Source of the DNA: Flavobacteriales bacterium
Lineage (GTDB): Bacteria > Bacteroidota > Bacteroidia > Flavobacteriales > TMED113
Direction: 5' to 3'
DNA: 5,310 nt
Assembly: GCA_002713285.1 (NCBI GenBank)
Contig: PAVX01000045.1
Span: 5,682-10,991, forward strand
Shown: piece after piece, positions 1 to 5,310 of the stretch
How positions within the stretch are numbered: the stretch's first letter is position 1
Layout: every line of letters begins with the position of its first letter
Translations under genes and position numbers: made by a program
Notes under the pieces: model-generated
The model's database searches: none
What the model saw: the letters and a program-made list of their open reading frames with translations, nothing else
What the model was told of the DNA's origin: nothing

Positions 1-1817
1 TCATAATTGATGCAACGAAGGCACTGCCAAATAATAAAGAACTAAAATTAGAATTATTAACATGGGAAAATGATGGAGGAAAATCTGTTATGTGGCACTC
101 AAGTGCTCATTTAATGGCAGAAGCGATCGAATTCTTTTATCCTAATGTGAAATTTGCAATAGGCCCTCCAATTGAAAATGGGTTTTATTATGATATGGAA
201 TTTCCTGAAAATATCCATTTCTCTTCAGATGATTTTTTGAAAATAGAAAATAAAATTTTAGAATTAGCAAAACAAAAACATCAATATATCATATCCAATA
301 TATCTAAAAACGATGCAATTAACTACTTTCAAGACAAACAAAATCAATATAAATTAGAATTAATTGAAGACTTAAATGATGGAGAAATAACATTTTATAA
401 ACAAGGCAAATTCATTGATTTATGTAAAGGACCACATATTCCTAATACAGGATTTATAAAAGCTGTGAAACTCATTAATGTTGCTGGTGCATATTGGAAA
501 GGAAATGAAAATAACAAACAATTAACTAGAATTTATGGTATTACATTTCCTAAAAAAAAGTACCTAGATGAATATCTACTTAAATTAGAAGAAGCTAAAA
601 AACGTGATCATAGAAAAATTGGTAAAAATATGTCCCTCTTTACATTTTCTAATAAAGTGGGACAAGGACTACCACTATGGTTACCAAAAGGTGCATACCT
701 AAGAGATAAACTGATTGATTTTATGAAAAAATCTCAATTAAAATTTGGATATCAACCAGTTGTCACACCGCATATTGGTGGAAAAGAATTGTATGTTTGT
801 TCTGGCCATTATGACAAATATGGAGAAGATTCATTTCAACCAATTAAAACACCGGATCAAAATGAAGAATTTTTTCTTAAACCCATGAATTGTCCACATC
901 ATTGTGAAATATATAAGTCCACACCAAGATCATATAAAGATCTCCCAATTAGATTTGCTGAATTTGGCACTGTATATAGATACGAAAAAAGTGGAGAGTT
1001 ACATGGATTAACAAGAGTCAGAGGCTTTACACAAGATGATGCACATATTTTTGTGATGCCTGAACAAGTTCAAAGTGAATTCGAATCTGTAATAGATTTA
1101 GTCATATATGTTCTTAAAGCAATGGGATTTAAAGATTATATTGTTCAAGTTTCATTGCGAGATCCTGAAGATCACAATAAATATATTGGTAGTGATAAAA
1201 ATTGGGATCTAGCAGAAAAAGCTATTATCAATTCAGCAAAAAATAAAAATTTAAACACAGTATTAGAATATGGTGAAGCTGCCTTTTATGGACCTAAATT
1301 AGATTTTATGATTAAAGATGCTATAGGTAGAAAATGGCAATTAGGTACAATACAAGTAGATTACAATTTGCCTGAAAGATTTCAACTAGAATATAAAGGG
1401 GCAGATGATCAAATGCATCAACCTGTTATGATACATAGAGCACCTTTTGGATCATTAGAAAGGTTCATTGCTCTTTTAATTGAACATACAGCAGGTAACT
1501 TTCCTCTTTGGTTAACACCGGATCAAATAATCATTTTACCAATAAGTAAAAAATATAATGAATACTGCTTTAAACTTTTAAATTCCCTAAAAAATTCCGA
1601 TATTCGCGGGCACGTTGATGATAGAAATGAAACAACGGGTAAAAAGATTCGAGATGCTGAGTTAAAAAAAATACCCTATATGATTATTGTTGGAGAGAAA
1701 GAGGTTGAAGGTCAATTAGTAGCTGTTAGAGAACATGGAGGCAATAATTTAGGTATGATGAAGCAAGCAGAATTGATCAATATCATCAATAATAGGATTA
1801 ACAAAGAGTTAAAATAG
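1..1817 (+). CDS. thrS: Threonyl-tRNA synthetase, 5'-truncated by window edge
   Basis: This cytoplasmic class II synthetase charges tRNA-Thr with threonine using ATP. The reading frame is open from base 3 (604 residues in window), so the ATG at 90 is internal: the codons before it read like the end of the TGS domain ('[10 protein letters not shown]'). About 40 residues are missing, judged by alignment to E. coli ThrRS from memory. The editing domain shows HSSAH at 96-110 and CKGPH at 423-437, with the same H-to-C spacing (109 residues) as E. coli H73/C182. The catalytic core has the zinc ligands Cys (891-893, MNCPHH), His (1044-1046, DDAH) and His (1434-1436, MIHRAPFGS). It also has motif 2 ([12 protein letters not shown]) and motif 3 ([13 protein letters not shown]). 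The anticodon-binding domain runs from about 1516 to the TAG stop. All key residues are present, so it should be active. It is the first visible gene of the thrS-infC-rpmI-rplT cluster. Confidence 0.98.
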   Translation, partial: IIDATKALPNNKELKLELLTWENDGGKSVMWHSSAHLMAEAIEFFYPNVKFAIGPPIENGFYYDMEFPENIHFSSDDFLKIENKILELAKQKHQYIISNISKNDAINYFQDKQNQYKLELIEDLNDGEITFYKQGKFIDLCKGPHIPNTGFIKAVKLINVAGAYWKGNENNKQLTRIYGITFPKKKYLDEYLLKLEEAKKRDHRKIGKNMSLFTFSNKVGQGLPLWLPKGAYLRDKLIDFMKKSQLKFGYQPVVTPHIGGKELYVCSGHYDKYGEDSFQPIKTPDQNEEFFLKPMNCPHHCEIYKSTPRSYKDLPIRFAEFGTVYRYEKSGELHGLTRVRGFTQDDAHIFVMPEQVQSEFESVIDLVIYVLKAMGFKDYIVQVSLRDPEDHNKYIGSDKNWDLAEKAIINSAKNKNLNTVLEYGEAAFYGPKLDFMIKDAIGRKWQLGTIQVDYNLPERFQLEYKGADDQMHQPVMIHRAPFGSLERFIALLIEHTAGNFPLWLTPDQIIILPISKKYNEYCFKLLNSLKNSDIRGHVDDRNETTGKKIRDAELKKIPYMIIVGEKEVEGQLVAVREHGGNNLGMMKQAELINIINNRINKELK

Positions 1818-1838
1818 TATAAATTAAAGAAAAAAGTT

Positions 1839-2399
1839 ATAGTAGTAAAAAGACGAAATAAGGGGCGAAAACCTTGGAGGATTAAGAAAGAAAATCCTCA
1901 TAAAATCAATGAATTGATTACAGCAAACAACATAAGACTAGTAGGTGATAATGTCGAAAATAAAGTTTGCTCAAAGGCTGAAGGAATAAATTTAGCAAAA
2001 GAGATAGGTTTAGACTTAGTGGAAATATCCGGAAAATCTGACCCTCCTGTATGTAAAATTATTGATTATAAAAAATTTCTTTATGCACAAAAAAAGAAGC
2101 AAAAAGAAATAAAATCTAAATCAGCGAAAATCGTTGTAAAAGAAATTAGATTTGGGCCAAACACAGAAGAACATGATTATAATTTTAAATTGAATCATGC
2201 AAAGAAATTTTTAGAAGATGGATCAAAATTAAAAGCATATGTCTTTTTTAAAGGCAGATCTATTATTCATAAAGATCGAGGAGAGATTCTACTACTTAAA
2301 CTTGCACAGGATTTAAAAGAAATAGCTAAAGTAGATGAATTACCAAAGTTAGAAGGTAAACGGATGATTATGATGTTATCCTCATTAATAAAAAAATAA
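1839..2399 (+). CDS. infC: Translation initiation factor IF-3, non-ATG start
   Basis: IF3 binds the 30S subunit, keeps 50S off and checks start codon-initiator tRNA pairing. The body matches Bacteroidota IF3: N-domain with 'NIRLVGDN' and '[10 protein letters not shown]', a lysine-rich linker helix, then a C-domain beginning 'KEIRFGPN' with '[11 protein letters not shown]' and 'LEGKRM'. The first standard start, TTG at 1914, would cut through the conserved 'HKINELI' (the RINE.I motif). The frame upstream encodes further typical IF3 sequence, '[14 protein letters not shown]' then 'ENPH', and stays open back to the thrS stop, with no ATG or GTG. I chose ATA at 1839 (186 aa, starting MVVKRRN), which fits the N-terminus I recall for Cytophagales. 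ATT at 1881 (172 aa) is the main alternative. Infrequent AUU/AUA-type starts allow IF3 autoregulation in E. coli. The gene lies 21 bases after thrS in the same frame. Identity is certain; the start is not. Confidence 0.95.
   Translation: MVVKRRNKGRKPWRIKKENPHKINELITANNIRLVGDNVENKVCSKAEGINLAKEIGLDLVEISGKSDPPVCKIIDYKKFLYAQKKKQKEIKSKSAKIVVKEIRFGPNTEEHDYNFKLNHAKKFLEDGSKLKAYVFFKGRSIIHKDRGEILLLKLAQDLKEIAKVDELPKLEGKRMIMMLSSLIKK
1877..1899 (+). promoter_or_regulatory. Hairpin across the infC initiation region
   Basis: GAGGATT at 1877-1883 is perfectly complementary to AATCCTC at 1893-1899, giving a 7-bp stem with a purine loop of nine bases. The stem covers a GGAGG (1876-1880) and the ATT at 1881, one of the two likely infC start codons. 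If translation starts at ATT or downstream, the structure could limit initiation. If it starts at ATA 1839, the hairpin is inside the coding region and may mean nothing. A 7-bp inverted repeat is expected by chance a few times in a window this size, so a regulatory role is inference. Confidence 0.25.
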
Positions 2400-2410
2400 A
2401 GACTTGTATT

Positions 2411-2608
2411 ATGCCAAAAATGAAAACCAATTCGAGTGCTAAAAAAAGATTTTCTGTAACTAGTTCAGGAAAAATAAAAAGAAAGCATGCCTTTAAAAGT
2501 CATCTTTTAACAAAAAAAACAACTAAACAAAAAGGTAGACTAACAAATACTGGCTTAGTTCACAAGTCAGATGAACACAATGTGAAAAAACAACTATCAA
2601 TGAAATAG
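2411..2608 (+). CDS. rpmI: 50S ribosomal protein bL35
   Basis: This is a small basic protein of the large ribosomal subunit, 65 residues, the normal family length. It opens with the family signature [14 protein letters not shown], continues with '[14 protein letters not shown]' and '[11 protein letters not shown]', and ends with 'LSMK', as Bacteroidota homologues do. The ATG at 2411 is fixed by the MPKMKT signature. It follows the infC stop by 11 bases, with an A-rich stretch and no Shine-Dalgarno sequence, which is usual in this phylum. It sits in the conserved infC-rpmI-rplT order, so it is probably co-transcribed with both neighbours. Confidence 0.98.
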   Translation: MPKMKTNSSAKKRFSVTSSGKIKRKHAFKSHLLTKKTTKQKGRLTNTGLVHKSDEHNVKKQLSMK

Positions 2609-2620
2609 AGTTATGAACCA

Positions 2621-2660
2621 TGTAATCAGTATTAAGTGTCTAATTTGACCACTGTTTACA
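2621..2660 (+). promoter_or_regulatory. Imperfect hairpin in the rpmI-rplT spacer
   Basis: The 66-base gap 2609-2674 is the only sizeable non-coding stretch here. TGTAATCAGT (2621-2630) pairs with ACTGTTTACA (2651-2660) at 9 of 10 positions, with a single T-T mismatch and a 20-base loop. A competing inner stem, AGTGTC (2635-2640) with GACCACT (2647-2653, one bulged C), uses part of the same right arm. The hairpin ends 14 bases before the rplT ATG and is followed by an A-run, not a T-run, so it is not a plus-strand intrinsic terminator. bL20 is known to repress its own operon through mRNA structure in E. coli and B. subtilis. A similar role here is only a hypothesis. Confidence 0.35.
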
Positions 2661-2674
2661 AAAAAAAATAAATT

Positions 2675-3022
2675 ATGCCTAGATCTGTCAATTCAGTTGC
2701 TGCGAAAGCAAGAAGAAAAAAAATACTAAAACAAGCAAAAGGTTATTTTGGAAGAAGAAAAAATGTCTTCACAGTAGCTAAAAATGCTGTTGAAAAAGCA
2801 TTAACATATGCATATAGAGATCGAAAAGTAAATAAACGAAATTTTCGGTCATTGTGGATTCAACGAATTAATGCTTGCGCACGCGAGCATGGATTATCAT
2901 ACTCTCAATTTATGGGCCTTATTAAAGAGAAAAATATTGACTTAAATAGGAAAATTCTTGCCGATTTAGCAATGAATAACAAAGATTTATTTGCTAAACT
3001 TGTTGAAGAAATTAAAAAATAA
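2675..3022 (+). CDS. rplT: 50S ribosomal protein bL20
   Basis: bL20 is an early-assembling 23S rRNA-binding protein of the large subunit and, in studied bacteria, the feedback regulator of the infC-rpmI-rplT operon. The 115 residues match the family length and pattern. There is a long basic N-terminal part, [18 protein letters not shown], then '[16 protein letters not shown]' and '[18 protein letters not shown]'. The globular C-terminal RNA-binding domain carries '[17 protein letters not shown]' and '[10 protein letters not shown]'. The ATG is fixed by the MPRSVN start and is preceded by an A-rich tract rather than a Shine-Dalgarno sequence. It lies 66 bases after rpmI, much farther than the other gaps in the cluster. 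It ends the plus-strand operon, 6 bases before the stop of the convergent lipoprotein gene, with no strong terminator between. Confidence 0.98.
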   Translation: MPRSVNSVAAKARRKKILKQAKGYFGRRKNVFTVAKNAVEKALTYAYRDRKVNKRNFRSLWIQRINACAREHGLSYSQFMGLIKEKNIDLNRKILADLAMNNKDLFAKLVEEIKK

Positions 3023-3028
3023 GTCAAA

Positions 3029-4033
3029 TTAACTGCTCAATGCATTAATTGCGGGCAGATAAGAGGGATTGAGCATCAAACAATTCTTCCAGTCTAGTCG
3101 TGCTTTGCCGGGTTCCCCTATTAAACCATATAAATATGCTCTTGCGTGATAAGCTAATAAAAATGAGCTATCAAGCTGAATAGCCTTGCTAAAATAATTA
3201 ATAGCATCAATGTTTTTGCCTAACTGCATATAACAAAAACCCATATTATAATAATTTTCTTTAATATCTGAGTTAAGCTCTATAGCAATACTATATAGTT
3301 TTATAGCTTCTTCATATTTAAATAAATCTTGCTGAAACTTAGCAAAATTATAATATGCCTGATGATAATTTGGATATAATCTAATAATTTGTTTAAAGTT
3401 TTTTTCTGCTAATACTGGGTCAAACATATTATTTACAGAGGATGTATCACTATATAAAACAGACAATAATGAAAGGGTTTCTTTTTCTTGAGGAAGTTCC
3501 AATAATTTATTTTCTAATAAATTTATTGCCATTTCATATTCTTGAAGCTCTTTTAAATAAATTATCAACGTAGCTGAAATAATACCATTATTAATGATTG
3601 CTATGGTATCAATCATTTCTTTACAATTAGGATGTTGCACAGCACATAATAAATTTGTTAGCTTTTCACGACAATCCAAATTATTTGGATCAATTTTTAA
3701 ACATCGTCGCCAACTTTCTCTTGAAATTCTTGTTTGATTTAATTGATAATAAATATTGCCTCTATTTAATAATAAATCAGCATCATTTTTAAAAATAGCA
3801 TATGCATTATCAATATCTTCTTTTGCTAAACTAATTTGATTATTTGTGATATATAATCTCGCTCGTTCATTAAGTAATGTGATATTTAAAGAATCCTCTG
3901 CAAGCAAAAAAGATAATGAATCTAAAGAAGATGTCGGACTATCAATAACAGACTTATTGCTTTGACAACTAAAAAATAAAAGACATATTAGAACGAATAT
4001 GCTTGCACATAAGTATATGTTTATTATTTTCAA
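3029..4033 (-). CDS. TPR-repeat lipoprotein, function unknown
   Basis: This is a 334-residue predicted lipoprotein. The N-terminus has two basic or polar residues followed by a hydrophobic segment (about residues 6-22) and Cys23 in 'LLFFSCQ'. This is a loose lipobox, with Phe rather than Leu at -3, so export and lipidation are likely but not certain. After a Ser/Asn-rich spacer come tetratricopeptide repeats: two at about 50-117, degenerate ones at about 149-220, and three clear ones at about 223-324 (for example '[20 protein letters not shown]'). TPRs act as protein-docking scaffolds; the partner cannot be told. The start is TTG at 4033-4031, whose last two bases begin the recA TGA stop (TTGA overlap). 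An in-frame stop at 4066-4064 rules out a longer start except ATT at 4063. It is probably the last gene of bcp-recA-TPR and translationally coupled to recA. A link to recombination is not implied. Confidence 0.85.
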   Translation of the reverse strand: MKIINIYLCASIFVLICLLFFSCQSNKSVIDSPTSSLDSLSFLLAEDSLNITLLNERARLYITNNQISLAKEDIDNAYAIFKNDADLLLNRGNIYYQLNQTRISRESWRRCLKIDPNNLDCREKLTNLLCAVQHPNCKEMIDTIAIINNGIISATLIIYLKELQEYEMAINLLENKLLELPQEKETLSLLSVLYSDTSSVNNMFDPVLAEKNFKQIIRLYPNYHQAYYNFAKFQQDLFKYEEAIKLYSIAIELNSDIKENYYNMGFCYMQLGKNIDAINYFSKAIQLDSSFLLAYHARAYLYGLIGEPGKARLDWKNCLMLNPSYLPAINALSS

Positions 4034-5022
4034 GAGATACTCTCTTTTATTTTCTTTTCTAATTCATGTGCTAGATCAGGATTATCTTTTAAAATTTTTC
4101 TCACAGATTCTCTACCTTGTCCTAATTTAGTGCCATCATAACTAAACCAAGAGCCACTTTTTTCAATGATATTATGTTCTACACCCATATCAATAATTTC
4201 TCCTGTTTTAGAAATCCCTTCTCCATACATAATATCAAATTGAGCCCCTCTAAATGGAGGTGCAACCTTATTTTTAACTATCTTCACTCTAGTGCGATTA
4301 CCAATAGTCCTATCACCATCTTTTATCTGTGTACTCCTTCGAATATCAATTCTAACAGATGAATAAAATTTAAGCGCATTTCCTCCAGTAGTCGTTTCAG
4401 GACTACCAAACATGACTCCTATTTTATCTCTTAATTGATTAATAAATACACAAATACAACCTGATTTACTAATTGTTGCAGTCATTTTTCTTAATGCTTG
4501 TGACATTAAACGTGCTTGAAGTCCTAATTTTGAATCTCCCATTTCACCTTCTATTTCACTTTTGGGAGTTAAAGCTGCCACTGAATCTATTACTAAAATA
4601 TCAATAGCAGCAGATCTAATTAAATTATCTGCAATTTCAAGTGCTTGTTCACCACAATCTGGTTGAGAAATTAATAAGTTATCTATATCAACACCTAATT
4701 TTTGAGCATAAAAACGATCAAAAGCATGCTCCGCATCAATAAAAGCAGCTATACCTCCTTGTCTTTGTGCTTCTGCAATAGCATGGAGAGTTAAAGTTGT
4801 TTTTCCTGATGATTCTGGGCCATATATTTCAACTACTCTGCCTTTGGGTAAACCACCAACACCTAAAGCTAAATCTATACCAATAGATCCTGTAGAAATT
4901 GATTCAATATCAATAATAGGAGCATCTCCTAATTTCATGATAGTACCCTTACCATATGTTTTCTCTATCTTCTCCATTGTAAGAGCTAATGCTTTTTGTT
5001 TTGCTTCTAATTCTTTACCCAT
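4030..5022 (-). CDS. recA: Recombinase RecA, without acidic C-terminal tail
   Basis: RecA is the ATP-dependent strand-exchange protein of homologous recombination and the co-protease of the SOS response, forming filaments on single-stranded DNA. The 330-residue sequence has Walker A GPESSGKT at 68-75, the catalytic glutamate in 'DAEHA' (E99), and Walker B 'ILVIDS' at 143-148. It has loop L1 around 'EIEGEMGDS' (157-165) and loop L2 around '[11 protein letters not shown]' (206-216). The ATG at 5022 gives the usual short N-terminal helix ([13 protein letters not shown]). The protein stops at 'EKKIKESIS', about where E. coli RecA residue 329 falls, so the roughly 24-residue acidic tail that restrains RecA in E. 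coli is absent. It begins 10 bases after the bcp stop and its TGA overlaps the start of the TPR gene. No promoter or LexA-type site is visible because the upstream side is coding. All catalytic parts look intact. Confidence 0.98.
   Translation of the reverse strand: MGKELEAKQKALALTMEKIEKTYGKGTIMKLGDAPIIDIESISTGSIGIDLALGVGGLPKGRVVEIYGPESSGKTTLTLHAIAEAQRQGGIAAFIDAEHAFDRFYAQKLGVDIDNLLISQPDCGEQALEIADNLIRSAAIDILVIDSVAALTPKSEIEGEMGDSKLGLQARLMSQALRKMTATISKSGCICVFINQLRDKIGVMFGSPETTTGGNALKFYSSVRIDIRRSTQIKDGDRTIGNRTRVKIVKNKVAPPFRGAQFDIMYGEGISKTGEIIDMGVEHNIIEKSGSWFSYDGTKLGQGRESVRKILKDNPDLAHELEKKIKESIS
4032..4046 (-). other. Short perfect hairpin at the recA-TPR gene junction
   Basis: On the minus strand AAGAGA, GTA and TCTCTT form a perfect 6-bp stem with a three-base loop. 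It covers the last recA codons and the first two bases of the TTG start of the TPR gene. A ribosome finishing recA would have to melt it, which would fit coupling of the second gene to the first. A 6-bp hairpin can easily be chance, so this is recorded as an observation of low weight. Confidence 0.25.
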
Positions 5023-5032
5023 AATTTAAATT

Positions 5033-5310
5033 TTATTTATATGATGCTAATATTTGTTCTGCATGGTTCTTTGTTTCGACTTTTGTAAATATTTTTTCAA
5101 TAGTTTGATTTTCATTTATGATAAATGTAGTTCGATGAATACCGAGATACTCTTTACCCATAAATTTCTTTTTCCCAAAAACACCATAATCATTACAGAT
5201 AACCTTATCTGTATCAGCAATTAAATCAAAACAAAGATTATACTTGTCAATAAATTTACGATGTGAAATCTCACTATCTGCACTAACTCCTAAAACTTCA
5301 AATCCATGCT
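5033..5310 (-). CDS. bcp: Peroxiredoxin Bcp/PrxQ, C-terminal part only
   Basis: The frame entering from the right edge on the minus strand gives 91 complete residues and a TAA stop at 5035-5033. It aligns well with the C-terminal 60% of the thioredoxin-dependent thiol peroxidase Bcp: 'GFEVLGVSADS', then 'YGVFGKKKFMGKEYLGIHRT' and 'IEKIFTKVETKNHAEQIL'. The Arg in 'GIHRT' matches the conserved active-site region arginine of peroxiredoxins. The peroxidatic and resolving cysteines belong to the N-terminal part, which is outside the window, so activity cannot be judged. Family role: reduction of hydrogen and alkyl hydroperoxides in the cytoplasm with electrons from thioredoxin. It lies 10 bases upstream of recA, and I recall bcp next to recA in several Bacteroidota genomes, so one operon is likely. 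Confidence 0.93.
   Translation of the reverse strand, partial: HGFEVLGVSADSEISHRKFIDKYNLCFDLIADTDKVICNDYGVFGKKKFMGKEYLGIHRTTFIINENQTIEKIFTKVETKNHAEQILASYK

Noticed and set aside
90..92. ATG at 90 as the start of thrS
   Set aside because: It lies at the junction of the TGS and editing domains, and the upstream codons in frame encode typical ThrRS sequence, so it is an internal methionine.
1876..1880. GGAGG as a Shine-Dalgarno for infC
   Set aside because: It directly abuts ATT 1881 and is 33 bases from TTG 1914, both wrong spacings, and it is explained as Trp-Arg codons of the conserved IF3 N-terminus.
2638..2650. Possible Bacteroidota -7 promoter element (TAnnTTTG-like) before rplT
   Set aside because: The TAATTTG present does not match the required spacing of TAnnTTTG, and no convincing -33 TTTG partner was found.
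4174..4362. 62-codon plus-strand ORF
   Set aside because: It is antisense to recA, has no recognisable domain, and is explained by the coding constraint of recA on the other strand.
4844..5029. 61-codon plus-strand ORF
   Set aside because: It is antisense to the recA N-terminal part, with no family resemblance and no sign of its own initiation signals.
5023..5032. Perfect 10-base palindrome AATTTAAATT between bcp and recA
   Set aside because: It consists only of A and T in an A+T-rich genome, is too weak to fold and does not resemble a LexA or other known operator.
1..5310. CRISPR array, insertion sequence, tRNA, rRNA or defence/toxin system
   Set aside because: No regularly spaced repeats, terminal inverted repeats, transposase motifs or tRNA-like folds were seen, and nearly all bases are accounted for by housekeeping genes.

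Overview
The window is strongly A+T-rich and almost fully coding. It holds parts or all of seven ordinary housekeeping genes in two operons that converge near position 3025. The protein sequences point to the phylum Bacteroidota. IF3 carries the '[15 protein letters not shown]' and '[11 protein letters not shown]' type segments, bL20 carries '[16 protein letters not shown]', and start codons are preceded by A-rich stretches rather than Shine-Dalgarno sequences. Together with the low G+C, this fits a host-associated, reduced-genome member near Amoebophilaceae (Amoebophilus/Cardinium type) of the Cytophagales. That last step is inference from base composition and remembered family sequences, not a search.

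Plus strand, 1-3022: thrS (5' end cut off by the window), then infC, rpmI and rplT, the classic threonyl-tRNA synthetase / IF3 / bL35 / bL20 translation cluster. The infC gene has no ATG at its true N-terminus. Conserved IF3 sequence continues upstream of the first ordinary-looking start (TTG at 1914), so the real start is probably ATA at 1839 or ATT at 1881, echoing the AUU-start, self-regulated infC of E. coli. The only sizeable non-coding stretch is the 66-base rpmI-rplT spacer, which can form an imperfect hairpin just upstream of rplT.

Minus strand, 5310-3029: bcp/prxQ (N-terminal part outside the window), recA, and a TPR-repeat lipoprotein gene. The bcp-recA gap is 10 bases. The recA stop overlaps a TTG start of the lipoprotein gene (TTGA), so these look co-transcribed and the last pair translationally coupled. 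RecA ends where its C-terminal domain ends and lacks the acidic tail known from E. coli. The two operons meet tail to tail with 6 bases between stop codons.

I see no mobile element, CRISPR array, tRNA, rRNA, toxin or defence gene, and nothing that looks like an undescribed multi-gene system. The points worth a second look are the non-canonical infC start with a hairpin across it, the rplT leader hairpin, the coupled recA-TPR junction and the tail-less RecA.
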